A program made the position numbers and the translations under genes. From assembly GCA_020523885.1 (NCBI GenBank), contig JAJAPY010000004.1, positions 62,001-126,000 of the forward strand: DNA of 64,000 nucleotides, written 5' to 3'. The notes below the pieces were generated by a model. It worked only from the letters and a program-made list of their open reading frames with translations. It had not been told where the DNA came from and ran no database searches. Within the stretch, counting starts at the first letter, position 1. Each line of letters opens with the position of its first letter. Shown here in pieces: positions 21,721-30,213 of the stretch. Origin of the DNA: Candidatus Liberimonas magnetica. GTDB taxonomy: Bacteria; Elusimicrobiota; Endomicrobiia; Endomicrobiales; JAFGIL01.

Positions 21721-22659
21721 TCAGCTTGAGAGTCTGGCAGCCAGTTTTATGGCTTCCTTAATAGATGTAGGGTCTGCTATATTTTTTCCTGCTATATCAA
21801 AAGCAGTGCCGTGGCCTGGAGAGGTACGTATAAATGGCAGGCCTATTGTAACATTGACTATTTTATTGGGTTTCAGGCATTTCAAACCTATCATGGCCTG
21901 GTCATGATACATAGCAACCATCAGGTCAAACTCATTTTTGCTCATTTTTAGCCATGCGCTGTCGCTGCCGCATGGGCCTGAAACCTCTAAACCTATGTTT
22001 TTTAAGAACCTCACCGCAGGAAGGATAAAGCACCTGTCCTCTTTACCTAAGATACCTCCTTCACCGCCATGGGGGTTCAAAGAACATATGACTATCTTCG
22101 GTTTCTTTATCCTGAATTTTTTTGAAATAAAATCGTAAGCCAAAAGGGCTGTTTCTTTAATATTGTCTATCGTAAGGTTTTTACTTACTTCAGATAAGGG
22201 TATGTGGCGGGTAACCATCACTGCCCTGAGGCTTTCTGCAACCATCAACATAGCGTATTTTTTTGTGCCTGATATGTCTGCGAACAGCTCTGTCTGTCCT
22301 GGATAATGCACGCCTGCCAAAAACATGGCTTCTTTTGACACAGGTGCAGTTACCACAGCTTTAACCTGGCCTTGAGTTATGAGTTCAAAAGCCTTAAGTA
22401 TATAATCATAAGAAGCTTTGCCTGTGAACTTAGAGAACCTGCCTGTTTGTAAATTCTCTATTTCATTTGTTTTTATTTCAAAGGACTGAAGTCCGAATTT
22501 TTTTGATATTTTATTAAAACCCGGTATTACCCCGGTACCGCCTATAACTACGGGCTTACATATCTCATGTATTTTTTTGTCTGAAAGGGCTTTACCTACG
22601 ATTTCAGGGCCTATTCCGGCAGGATCGCCTATGGTAACGGCTATTTTTGGAAGGGGCAT
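21721..22659 (-). CDS. pdxA: 4-hydroxythreonine-4-phosphate dehydrogenase
   Basis: This 312-aa protein oxidises 4-phosphohydroxy-L-threonine in the DXP-dependent route to pyridoxal phosphate. The N-terminus KIAVTIGDPAGIGPEI is the family signature. Expected metal-ligand and substrate regions are present: GVHYPGQTELFAD, SLNPHGGEGG, AMYHDQAMIGLK and RTSPGHGTAFDIAG. It is a little shorter than the usual 320-330 aa but has no missing core motif. It lies downstream of a SurA-like gene on the same strand, an arrangement also seen in Escherichia coli (surA-pdxA). It is probably the last gene of a three-gene unit starting at 24735. Confidence 0.95.
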   Translation of the reverse strand: MPLPKIAVTIGDPAGIGPEIVGKALSDKKIHEICKPVVIGGTGVIPGFNKISKKFGLQSFEIKTNEIENLQTGRFSKFTGKASYDYILKAFELITQGQVKAVVTAPVSKEAMFLAGVHYPGQTELFADISGTKKYAMLMVAESLRAVMVTRHIPLSEVSKNLTIDNIKETALLAYDFISKKFRIKKPKIVICSLNPHGGEGGILGKEDRCFILPAVRFLKNIGLEVSGPCGSDSAWLKMSKNEFDLMVAMYHDQAMIGLKCLKPNKIVNVTIGLPFIRTSPGHGTAFDIAGKNIADPTSIKEAIKLAARLSS

Positions 22660-22664
22660 AATAT

Positions 22665-22753
22665 TGACTTTAGACTACAGACAACAGACTGCAGACTTAA
22701 TTTATTTTTTCCTTGTCCTTAGTATGGTGTCTCAAGTCTTAAGTCTGAAGTCT
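22665..22753. repeat. Imperfect inverted repeat of AGACT-type units between pdxA and the SurA-like gene
   Basis: Short units of the type agactacagac fill 22665-22700. gactgcagacttaa (22687-22700) pairs with ttaagtctgaagtc (22739-22752) with one mismatch over 14 positions, leaving a 38-nt AT-rich loop. It looks like a small noncoding dispersed repeat and could fold in the mRNA between the two genes. Confidence 0.55.
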
Positions 22754-22757
22754 TTTA

Positions 22758-23810
22758 TTATTCTATTTCGTTCAGTTTGATAGAAGCTTTTGATTTCAGT
22801 TCTTTTACCCATTTTTCATAGTCTTTCTGCGCATTTTTCTGGTATAGGTATTGTTCCAGGTCATTTTTTACTTCAGGAAACGACAGCTTCGTAGCAGCTT
22901 TCTTCTCTTCGACTTTAATTATATGGTAACCGAAATCGGTTAAGACCGGCTCGCTTACCTTTCCCACGTCCAACGAAAAAGCCACTTTTTCAAATTCAGG
23001 CACCATGTCCCCTTTTGCAAAATACCCAAGGTCGCCGCCGCGGCTTACAGAACCGGTATCTTCGGAATGCTGTTTTGCCATATCCGAAAAATCCGCTCCG
23101 GTATCTATTTTCTTCTTTATATCTTTTATCTTTTTAAGCATGTCTGTCTTTACTTTTAAAGTCGCATTCTTATCCACCTGCAGCAGGATATGTTTGGCCC
23201 TGACCTGTTCAGACGTCATTCTCTTAAAAAACTTCGCCATTTTATCAAATTCTTCCTCATCTTCCGGTTTAAGACCCAGGTTCTTGCCGCTCATTTTTTC
23301 CGTGATCTGGGTATAGAGTTTTTGTACTTCTTCTTCAGAAGGCCTTACAGCTTTTGCTTTTATTTCCTGTTCAGTCAATTTCATTACCATAAGCTGCTGT
23401 TTTATCCTGTCCTCGAACTCTGTCAAAGTGATATTTTCTTTTTTCAATTCTTTTTGGAATTCCTCTTCGCCTTTGAACCTTCCTTTTACCTGCTGTATGC
23501 CTTCATCGATATCCCTCTGGGTTATTTTTATCTTTCTTTTTTCTGCTTCCTGTTTCAGTATTTTCTCATCTATCATCTGGTCTAAAAGTTTTTTCTTCAG
23601 TTCTGCCACTTTGTCCTTGTTCTGCTCGGCTGCCGGGGTCATCAATTTATATTGGTCCAGGACCGGGGTTGATACTCTGTCAAACTCCGACTGCATTATC
23701 GCCTCTCCGTTTACTATCGCAAGGGTCCTGTCAAGCACCTTGGCCGATACAGATGAAAGAGAGAGCATACAAAAAAACAAAATTAAAACTAAACCTCTGA
23801 ACCGTGACAT
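22758..23810 (-). CDS. SurA-like periplasmic peptidyl-prolyl isomerase
   Basis: A frame extends upstream to 23957, but the start is taken at 23810, where GGGAGG precedes the ATG and a signal peptide begins (MSRFRGLVLILFFCMLSLSS). The longer version would overlap the neighbouring gene and add a basic, non-secretory leader. The mature part starts KVLDRTLAIVNGEAIMQSEF, the SurA/PrsA N-terminal chaperone segment. One parvulin domain follows (RAKHILLQ, FSDMAKQHSEDTGS, GGDLGYFAKGDMVPEFE, TDFGYHIIKVE). At about 350 aa it has a single parvulin domain, whereas E. coli SurA has two. Predicted role: folding outer-membrane or secreted proteins. It follows another parvulin gene with a 22-nt gap. Confidence 0.92.
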   Translation of the reverse strand: MSRFRGLVLILFFCMLSLSSVSAKVLDRTLAIVNGEAIMQSEFDRVSTPVLDQYKLMTPAAEQNKDKVAELKKKLLDQMIDEKILKQEAEKRKIKITQRDIDEGIQQVKGRFKGEEEFQKELKKENITLTEFEDRIKQQLMVMKLTEQEIKAKAVRPSEEEVQKLYTQITEKMSGKNLGLKPEDEEEFDKMAKFFKRMTSEQVRAKHILLQVDKNATLKVKTDMLKKIKDIKKKIDTGADFSDMAKQHSEDTGSVSRGGDLGYFAKGDMVPEFEKVAFSLDVGKVSEPVLTDFGYHIIKVEEKKAATKLSFPEVKNDLEQYLYQKNAQKDYEKWVKELKSKASIKLNEIE

Positions 23811-23832
23811 ACAAATCCTCCCAAACTTTTTA

Positions 23833-24735
23833 TTATTTGTTTTTTGCTTCTTTTTGCGATATTTGCTGTTGTTCGCTATTTTCAAAAGGGATCTTTGATA
23901 CTGCGTCATAGTCAACTTTAACCTTGTTCTTCTCCTTGGCAGTCTCGATCCAGGCATCGAACTTCCTCTTCTCCAGAAGCCTTTTGATCTCTTCCCTCGC
24001 CTCTTCTATCGGCCTTGCTGCAAGCGTCTTTTCATTTTCCTTCTTTATGATATGTAACCCGAACTGAGTTTCAACGATATCCGAGACCTCTCCTTTTTTT
24101 AAGGGGAACACTGCCTTTTCAAATTCCGGTATCAGGTCTCCTTTTTTAAAAGGGCCTATCTCTCCGCCCCGGTTTGCCGATATAGGATCTATAGAAACTT
24201 CTTTGGCAAGTTTTGCAAAATCCTCTCCTGCTTTTAGCCTGTCAAGCACTTTCTGTGCTTCTTCTTTTGAGGCCAGGAGAATGTGCCTTGCCTTTATTTC
24301 AAGAGGCTTATCATATTCATTTTTATGGTCTTCATAATATTTCATTACTTCTTCGTTCGAAGGGGATATCTGATTTGAGTGCAGGTCTTTTACAAAAAGC
24401 TCTACCAGCAGGTTTTCCTGGTATTCCTTGAACGCCTTGGCCTGCTCTTTTTTGTAGTTAGCTATGCCTTCCACATATTCCTTTTTCTTAGCATACCCCA
24501 GCTCTTTTGCGGATTCTATTACCAGCCGTTCCCGCAACAGCAGGTCCATGAACTGCTTTCTCCCTGCCGAGGAATTTATATAGCCCTGTAAAGTGGGGGG
24601 GGCTTCTTTAAACCTTCTTTTTAGCATTTCAAGGGTAGTTTTATCCTTTCCTACATTCATTACAACCTTCTTATCTCCGGCTTTGGCACATCCTAAAACA
24701 AATACAAATGACAACAAAAAACAAAAATATTTCAT
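23833..24735 (-). CDS. PrsA/SurA-like parvulin lipoprotein
   Basis: The N-terminus MKYFCFLLSFVFVLGCAKAG ends in a lipobox (VLGC, Cys16), so the protein should be lipid-anchored. A helical N-terminal chaperone region is followed by one parvulin domain: IKARHILLASKEEAQKVLD, FAKLAKEVSIDPIS, NRGGEIGPFKKGDLIPEFE, TQFGLHIIKKE. Length is 300 aa. GGAG lies 7 nt before the ATG. It heads a unit with the SurA-like gene and pdxA. Two parvulin foldases in a row fit a cell exporting very large proteins such as the giant encoded nearby, though that link is inference. Confidence 0.92.
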   Translation of the reverse strand: MKYFCFLLSFVFVLGCAKAGDKKVVMNVGKDKTTLEMLKRRFKEAPPTLQGYINSSAGRKQFMDLLLRERLVIESAKELGYAKKKEYVEGIANYKKEQAKAFKEYQENLLVELFVKDLHSNQISPSNEEVMKYYEDHKNEYDKPLEIKARHILLASKEEAQKVLDRLKAGEDFAKLAKEVSIDPISANRGGEIGPFKKGDLIPEFEKAVFPLKKGEVSDIVETQFGLHIIKKENEKTLAARPIEEAREEIKRLLEKRKFDAWIETAKEKNKVKVDYDAVSKIPFENSEQQQISQKEAKNK

Positions 24736-24766
24736 TATCTCGCTCCGTTTTTTAAATTGAAGTTAA

Positions 24767-24796
24767 ATATTAACATTTTTTCAGTTCTAAAGTCAA
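24767..24796 (-). promoter_or_regulatory. Promoter of the parvulin-parvulin-pdxA unit
   Basis: On the minus strand TTGACT (24796-24791) and TAATAT (24772-24767) are separated by 18 nt. The expected start near 24760 leaves a leader of about 25 nt with a GGAG ribosome site before the ATG at 24735. Confidence 0.5.
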
Positions 24797-24813
24797 CCCG
24801 TTTTAATATTTTG

Positions 24814-25073
24814 TTATTTAAGCTGCTTTAGATAATTTTCAAGGACATGCAATATATCATCTTTGATGCCTTGGCCTTGGCCTATGTTTATGGCCCTTAA
24901 CAGGTGCTCTTTAGCCTTGTATTTATTAATACTCAGGTAAATAGATGCTAAATTGCTGTGAGCTATAAAATTGTCTTTGTCCTGGTTTAGCAATTGCTCA
25001 TATTATTTCAATAGCTTTGTGGGTCTTACCCTTTTTATAATATAACTCGGCTAGGACCGGATAAAATTATCCA
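24814..25073 (-). pseudogene. Frameshifted TPR tail downstream of the spermidine-synthase-like gene
   Basis: In one minus frame the DNA reads FYPVLAELYYKKGKTHKAIEII, then stops. A one-base shift restores EQLLNQDKDNFIAHSNLASI followed by more helical sequence ending YLKQLK at a TAA (24816-24814). Together they form a TPR-like tail broken by a frameshift. The upstream edge overlaps the last codons of the 730-aa membrane protein in a different frame, so the tail was probably once part of that protein or of an adjacent TPR gene. An assembly error is the alternative. Confidence 0.6.
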
Positions 25074-27227
25074 CCATTTCAGACTCATAATTTTAAGTAA
25101 AAGTAAAAAAATAAAGGTTTTTCCTAGGCCCCAGGCCGGCAGAATAAGGCAACCAATTGACAGTGCAGCAAAAAAACCTCCAAAAACGTCGGATGCATAT
25201 ATAGTACCTGAAGCTTTGGTTTCGGAAATGCCGTCAAACTGTTTTTTTGCCAGGATAAGCAAAGGAAGTTCAAATCCAAGCAAAGCACCGCTTCCTATTG
25301 AAAAAATAAAAAAAACAGCTCCTTTTAATACCAAAAATTTAAACAAAAAATAACACAGGACTATCCAGAAACAAAATATCCATTCTATTTTCAATAGTTC
25401 GTCAACTATTTTCCCATCTTCTTTTTTTGCATTCATCCCTGATCCAAATACGATCCCGGCCATGAACATAGCGCTTAAGAGACCAATAAAATGATAGATA
25501 TTGCCGTAATAAACCTGAAGGCCAAAAACACTTATCATCTGAAGCCCCATACCGGCAAAACCTGAAGTAAATGCCGTACCAGAGACCCCTGTCCTGTTAT
25601 TTAAGAAAGCTATGCCTAATAAGACCCATAACACCCAGGAGTATTTAACAAGCAACAAGTACATTTTACTAAAGGCAGGAGCAAATATCGATTGCCAGTA
25701 AAGCATGGAAAACACAATGCCTCTTGGATGAGAATCATAATTCATGTTTTTTAGCTTACTACCGGGCCCAGCTGTATCTTTCAGCTCCTCCTTCAGCCAG
25801 CTTTCTTTCCCGGGGTCCAGCTTGTAATCCAGATAAGGGGCTGAAAGGAACTTTGTATCAAGCTTTGATTCAAGGAAATGTTTATTAACCTCTTCTTTTG
25901 CAGGGCTGTTCTTAAAGGATAATAATATGCTCGTTTCTCCAGGGATGACCTTTACAGCATAAAAAACATTTTCCAATGTGTTTTTGATGCAGGATAAAAG
26001 GCCCCGCAAATAGCTGTCTATATAAACCATTGAACCCGGAAGTTTTATGGCAAGGATACCGTCCGGATTTAATTTTTCCCTGGCTAAACAAAAAAATTCA
26101 TAGGTAAAATACCTGTTTAGAGCAAGCGTGCCCGGATAATCAAGGCCGAGAAAAATAACGTCATATTTTTTTTCTTCTTTTCTTAAAAAACTTCTTCCGT
26201 CGGTATAATAGATCCTCAGGTTTTTGTTCCGGAGCTCGTTGTTCATGTTCCCGGGCCAGTTCTTATTTAAAATAGCTATATAATCAGGATCAAGTTCGCA
26301 GTAGTCAAGAAAAACTCCTGGATATTTTAATATTTCTTTTAAATATTTGCCCCAGCCGCCTATTAAAAGTGTATTTTTCGGACCTTTGTGGAATAATAAC
26401 GGCAGGTAAGAGAATTCTTCGCTTGCGGAAGTATCTTCATTCGGCAATGTGAACTGGGTAATACCGTCACAAAGGAAGTTTTTTTCCCCGTTTTTTTCAA
26501 GGACAGCTAGCTGCCCGTAAGGGGAGTTCCTTGTTTCTTTCAGGTCAAAACCTCTGTAAAGTTTTGCCAGGCTTATAACTTCCAGATAATGCGGGGCGAC
26601 CGGCAAAAGGAGCAAATAGAGCAACACCGATACTGTAAACAGAGCCCTGGTTTTCTTTGTTCCTGCCAAAAAAAATGCCGTAGTTAAACAAAGCCCCAGG
26701 GCCAAATAAACGATCGAGAAGCTATTAAAATAATTGATCAGTATATATGTAAAAAATATACCACCGAAAAGGTATCCCATTGATTCCCAGAAATATATCA
26801 GGATAAAAGAAGGCCCGTCTTTTTCCTGATTTAGCCAATTTACGCTTAAGTTAAATTGCGCCCCTATAAAAAAACTTACCGGAAAAATGACAGCAAAAGA
26901 TGCCCATACGGTATTTAATAAAGATATGCCTTCCCCATGGAATAAGCCCATAATATTCCTCAGGTTCCTTACGGCAAATAATTCTACTGCAAAAAAAGAC
27001 CCTATAAAAAGAAAGGACGTTAATAAAAGATACCTGCTGTTTTCCCTAAGTTGCAAGGGTACCAACCCTGCAAGATAACTGCCAAGCGATACCCCCAGCA
27101 GCCACTGAGCAAAAATGAGCCCTATGGTAAGCTCGTTGCCCTGAAAAACCACGAGCATCTCTCTTAAAAGAAGCGTTTGAATGATTACTGATAGAAATCC
27201 TGATGAAAAGAAGATCAAATTGGCCAT
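25035..27227 (-). CDS. Fused polytopic membrane / spermidine-synthase-like protein
   Basis: This 730-aa protein has three parts. An N-terminal membrane region (about residues 1-220) has several hydrophobic helices, beginning LIFFSSGFLSVIIQTLLLREM. A spermidine-synthase-like Rossmann domain (about 245-460) shows LLIGGWGKYLKEIL, DYCELDPDYIAIL, YYTDGRSFLR and YDVIFLGLDYPGTL. A second helical membrane block closes the protein. The architecture matches bacterial fused MFS/spermidine-synthase proteins, whose substrate is generally unknown. The Gly-rich SAM loop is modified (GGWG where true synthases have GGGDG), so real aminopropyl transfer is doubtful. The gene is divergent from ndk and its 3' end abuts a frameshifted TPR remnant. 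Confidence 0.85.
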   Translation of the reverse strand: MANLIFFSSGFLSVIIQTLLLREMLVVFQGNELTIGLIFAQWLLGVSLGSYLAGLVPLQLRENSRYLLLTSFLFIGSFFAVELFAVRNLRNIMGLFHGEGISLLNTVWASFAVIFPVSFFIGAQFNLSVNWLNQEKDGPSFILIYFWESMGYLFGGIFFTYILINYFNSFSIVYLALGLCLTTAFFLAGTKKTRALFTVSVLLYLLLLPVAPHYLEVISLAKLYRGFDLKETRNSPYGQLAVLEKNGEKNFLCDGITQFTLPNEDTSASEEFSYLPLLFHKGPKNTLLIGGWGKYLKEILKYPGVFLDYCELDPDYIAILNKNWPGNMNNELRNKNLRIYYTDGRSFLRKEEKKYDVIFLGLDYPGTLALNRYFTYEFFCLAREKLNPDGILAIKLPGSMVYIDSYLRGLLSCIKNTLENVFYAVKVIPGETSILLSFKNSPAKEEVNKHFLESKLDTKFLSAPYLDYKLDPGKESWLKEELKDTAGPGSKLKNMNYDSHPRGIVFSMLYWQSIFAPAFSKMYLLLVKYSWVLWVLLGIAFLNNRTGVSGTAFTSGFAGMGLQMISVFGLQVYYGNIYHFIGLLSAMFMAGIVFGSGMNAKKEDGKIVDELLKIEWIFCFWIVLCYFLFKFLVLKGAVFFIFSIGSGALLGFELPLLILAKKQFDGISETKASGTIYASDVFGGFFAALSIGCLILPAWGLGKTFIFLLLLKIMSLKWWIILSGPSRVIL

Positions 27228-27239
27228 ACCTATACAGCG

Positions 27240-27269
27240 ATTATATCAGATTTAAAGTTTTCTTGTAAA
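27240..27269 (-). promoter_or_regulatory. Promoter of the spermidine-synthase-like gene, near-leaderless
   Basis: On the minus strand TTTACA (27269-27264) and a perfect TATAAT (27245-27240) are 18 nt apart. The predicted start near 27233 leaves only about six bases before the ATG at 27227, so the mRNA would be almost leaderless, which agrees with the lack of a strong Shine-Dalgarno. Confidence 0.5.
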
Positions 27270-27276
27270 CCTTCAA

Positions 27277-27425
27277 GTTAGGACCGCTAAAGGCGGCCTA
27301 ACTTAAATGCAAAATGAAAATTGCAAAATGCAAAATTTTTGTATCCCTCTTTGCGGTATAATTTAAATAAGTCCGCTATAGCGGACACCTTAATTTTGCA
27401 TTTTTCATTTTGCATTTTGAATTTC
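27277..27425. repeat. Palindromic intergenic repeat, copy 1
   Basis: The left part is a hairpin in which gttagg (27277-27282) pairs with cctaac (27297-27302). Next comes an arm rich in gcaaaatgaaaattgcaaaa, a small palindrome tccgctatagcgga (27372-27385), and the inverse arm with attttgcatttttcatttt. The same architecture occurs at 38871-39003, so this is a dispersed noncoding family. Here it sits between the divergent membrane protein and ndk. Confidence 0.7.
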
Positions 27426-27437
27426 CTTCTAAAAACC

Positions 27438-27466
27438 TTGACAAAAATATTGCACTTTAATATAAT
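27438..27466 (+). promoter_or_regulatory. Consensus sigma70-type promoter of ndk
   Basis: TTGACA (27438-27443) and TATAAT (27461-27466) are separated by exactly 17 nt, both hexamers perfect. The expected start is near 27473, giving a leader of about 34 nt with an AAGGCGG ribosome site before the ATG at 27507. Confidence 0.85.
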
Positions 27467-27506
27467 ATGACAACTTTAAATACTCAACACTTAAGGCGGA
27501 AAAAAT

Positions 27507-28034
27507 ATGCCGGAAACTGTAAAAAACATACAACAAGCACTTGTCCTTATCAAGCCCGATGGCTTAAAAAAATCCCTTACCGGAAATATATTGACCAAGC
27601 TTTCTGAAGCCAAGATGGTCATAATCGGAGCAAAGATGGTTGTTGTATCCAAAGAACTTGCCGAAGAACATTATAGACAGCTTTCAGACCAGCCGTTTTT
27701 TAATGAACTTGTCCGGTACTTAAGGGGAGAATTACACGGCAAACCTTATAACCGGGTTTTTGCCCTGGTTTACCAGGGAGATAATGCGATAAAACAGCTC
27801 AGAGCCATTGCCGGGGCTACAAATCCAGAGCAGGCAGACCCGATCTCTATACGCGGAGCTTATGGCAGGATACTCACTTCCGGGCTTTATGAAAACGTAA
27901 TACACTGTTCAAGCGACCCTGCTGAAGCGGAAAGAGAAATAAAACTCTGGTTTAAACCTGAAGATATAGTAGGAAGTATTTATCCAACCAAAAAAACTAT
28001 CCTCAAAAACGTTGAAGTAACCGTTTGGGAGTAA
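27507..28034 (+). CDS. ndk: Nucleoside diphosphate kinase, long form
   Basis: Ndk transfers the gamma-phosphate of ATP to other nucleoside diphosphates through a phospho-histidine. Visible motifs: ALVLIKPDGLKKSLTGNIL at the N-terminus, AIAGATNPEQADPISIRGAYG, and the catalytic histidine in NVIHCSSDPAEAEREI. At 175 aa it is longer than the usual 140-150 aa: there is extra sequence around RYLRGELHGKPYNRV and a C-terminal extension. The loop after the active His reads CSSD rather than the common GSD. It is followed after 47 nt by pckG on the same strand and probably shares its strong promoter. Confidence 0.95.
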   Translation: MPETVKNIQQALVLIKPDGLKKSLTGNILTKLSEAKMVIIGAKMVVVSKELAEEHYRQLSDQPFFNELVRYLRGELHGKPYNRVFALVYQGDNAIKQLRAIAGATNPEQADPISIRGAYGRILTSGLYENVIHCSSDPAEAEREIKLWFKPEDIVGSIYPTKKTILKNVEVTVWE

Positions 28035-28081
28035 TTAATACATTTTTTATAGAAGTCAATATAAATTAAGAGAGGTGTACT

Positions 28082-29935
28082 ATGTTCAATGATAAATTTA
28101 ACAAAACACAGGAAGCAAAAATCGAAAAAATAAAAAACCAGGAAGTGTTAAAATATATAAGCGGCATGATAAAGTTATGCGAGCCAAGAGAACTCTTTGT
28201 AAATACCGGATCGAATGAAGATATCAGCTATGTTAAAAATATGGCGCTCACATTAGGCGAGGAAATACCCCTTGCTAAAAACGGTCATACGATGCATTTT
28301 GACAACTATAACGACCAGGCAAGAGATAAAGAAAATACGAGGATACTTGTCCCGAAAGGGATGGAACTGCAAAACACCAACACTTTAGACAGGGACACCG
28401 GCGTAGCCGAGGTCCTTGGTTTTTTTAAAGACATAATGAGAAACAAAACCATGATAATCGGGTTTTATTCTCTCGGACCCTCAAATTCAGAGTTCTCCAT
28501 CCCGTGCCTGCAGATAACGGATTCTTTCTATGTCACGCACAGCGAGAATATACTGTACCGCTCTGGCTACGAAGATTTTGTAAGAAATGAAAAAATGCCG
28601 TACTTCTTCAGGCTTTTGCACTCTGCCGGAAAAGTAGATGATAGAAAAACATCAATTGAGCTTGATAAAAGAAGGATATACCTCGATATCACAGGCGACT
28701 CCGTGTACAGCGTAAATACCCAGTATGCAGGAAATTCTGTCGGCTTAAAAAAACTTTCAATGAGGCTTGCTATTTACCACGCACAAAAAGAAGGGTGGCT
28801 TTGCGAACATATGCTCCTCATGGGCATAAAAGGTAAAGATAAGACAACTTATATAGCAGGGGCTTTCCCTTCTATGTGCGGAAAAACCTCTACAGCAATG
28901 ATCGAAGGAGAGACGATTGTCGGTGACGATATCGCCTACATAAGAGAGGTCCATAAGGAACTAAGGGCAGTGAACGTTGAAAAGGGCATGTTCGGCATAA
29001 TACAGGGAATAAATTCAAAAGATGACCCTTTGCTATGGAAAGCCATAAATAAAGAAGATGAGGTAATTTTTTCTAATATATTAATGACCAAAGAAAAAGA
29101 CGTTCACTGGATAGGGAAAGACGGAGAGATCCCCCAGGAAGGCATAAATTTCTCAGGCCCCTGGAAAAAAGGAAATACGGACAAGAACGGAAAAGAAATA
29201 CCTGTTTCCCATTTAAACGCACGCTTCACCATGGGCTTAGGCGGTCTTGAAAACCTTGACCCGGACTGGGACAACAAAGGTGGAATGCTTGTATCCGCCC
29301 TTGTTTACGGCGGCAGGGATTCAGATACATCCTGCCCGGTTGAAGAGGCTTTTGACTGGAGTCATGGGATAATCATAAAAGGAGCGTCCCTTGAATCCGA
29401 GACTACCGCAGCTACGCTCGGCAAGGCAGGCGTAAGGGTTATCGATCCCATGTCCAATATGGATTTCGTATCAGTACCTCTTGGCAATTACATAAAAATG
29501 AACCTGGACTTCGGCAAAAAATTAAAAACGCAGCCTGCTATTTTCGGAGTAAATTATTTCTTAAAGGATAAGGAAGGGAAGTTCATTAACGGCCGGGAAG
29601 ATAAAAAAGCATGGTATATATGGATAGAAAAAAGAGTTAACGGCCGGGCAAAAGTAATAAAAATGCCTACAGGGAACATCCCCCTATATGAAGACCTTAA
29701 AGATATTTTCAGTTCTGTTTTGGGAAAAGATTTTACTTTGGAAGATTATAATAAACTTTTTACCATCCGCATACAGGAAAACCTTGCCAAACTTGAAAGG
29801 ATAAGGGCCTACTACACCAAATTAAAGGATATCCCGAAAGAACTTTTTGACGTTTTAAACGGCCAAAAAACCCGGTTATTAGCCGCCAAAGAGAAATTCG
29901 CTTCAGATTATATCCTGCCGTCATCTTTCAAATAG
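28082..29935 (+). CDS. pckG: Phosphoenolpyruvate carboxykinase (GTP)
   Basis: This 617-aa protein interconverts oxaloacetate and phosphoenolpyruvate with GTP/GDP, linking the C4 acid pool to gluconeogenesis or, in anaerobes, fixing CO2 onto PEP. The GTP-type family is recognised from AGAFPSMCGKTSTAMIEG (P-loop with the reactive Cys), VGDDIAYI (metal-binding loop), and the C-terminal block GGMLVSALVYGGRDSDTSCP. Length is normal for the family. AGAGAGGTG precedes the ATG. It follows ndk, which could recycle the nucleotide used. No strong terminator is seen after it. Confidence 0.96.
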   Translation: MFNDKFNKTQEAKIEKIKNQEVLKYISGMIKLCEPRELFVNTGSNEDISYVKNMALTLGEEIPLAKNGHTMHFDNYNDQARDKENTRILVPKGMELQNTNTLDRDTGVAEVLGFFKDIMRNKTMIIGFYSLGPSNSEFSIPCLQITDSFYVTHSENILYRSGYEDFVRNEKMPYFFRLLHSAGKVDDRKTSIELDKRRIYLDITGDSVYSVNTQYAGNSVGLKKLSMRLAIYHAQKEGWLCEHMLLMGIKGKDKTTYIAGAFPSMCGKTSTAMIEGETIVGDDIAYIREVHKELRAVNVEKGMFGIIQGINSKDDPLLWKAINKEDEVIFSNILMTKEKDVHWIGKDGEIPQEGINFSGPWKKGNTDKNGKEIPVSHLNARFTMGLGGLENLDPDWDNKGGMLVSALVYGGRDSDTSCPVEEAFDWSHGIIIKGASLESETTAATLGKAGVRVIDPMSNMDFVSVPLGNYIKMNLDFGKKLKTQPAIFGVNYFLKDKEGKFINGREDKKAWYIWIEKRVNGRAKVIKMPTGNIPLYEDLKDIFSSVLGKDFTLEDYNKLFTIRIQENLAKLERIRAYYTKLKDIPKELFDVLNGQKTRLLAAKEKFASDYILPSSFK

Positions 29936-30213
29936 AAGATTGAGTGAACGAGCCTTTGTTGTTTGCCATGCCCGATTGCTTAAATAGGGCATCCAGAAAA
30001 ACTCACTAGTGCTTTCCTATTTTTAACCAATACCTTTTTTCCTAACCAACTATTTGCTAAAAACTAAATAAAAATGTAGAATTAGCTTGAAACTACTTTA
30101 ACTTTAGATTAGACTGGCATTATATAAAAATATTTAAGCAATATGCATTGACAAAATAGTTGTAATTAACTATAATATATTATCAAAATAGCATTTAATA
30201 TACATATAATTAT
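29936..30213. other. AT-rich intergenic region before fic
   Basis: No gene is visible. It contains a weak palindrome (atgccc near 29969 pairing with gggcat near 29987) without a T tract, and at its right end the fic promoter. It marks the change from the ndk-pckG unit to an accessory patch. Confidence 0.6.
30148..30176 (+). promoter_or_regulatory. Consensus sigma70-type promoter of fic
   Basis: TTGACA (30148-30153) and TATAAT (30171-30176) are separated by 17 nt, both perfect. The expected start near 30183 leaves about 30 nt of AT-rich leader without a clear Shine-Dalgarno before the ATG at 30214. Confidence 0.8.

Noticed and set aside
23811-23957. Longer start for the SurA-like gene
   Set aside because: The extra 49 residues are basic, overlap the neighbouring gene and precede a clean Shine-Dalgarno and signal peptide at 23810.
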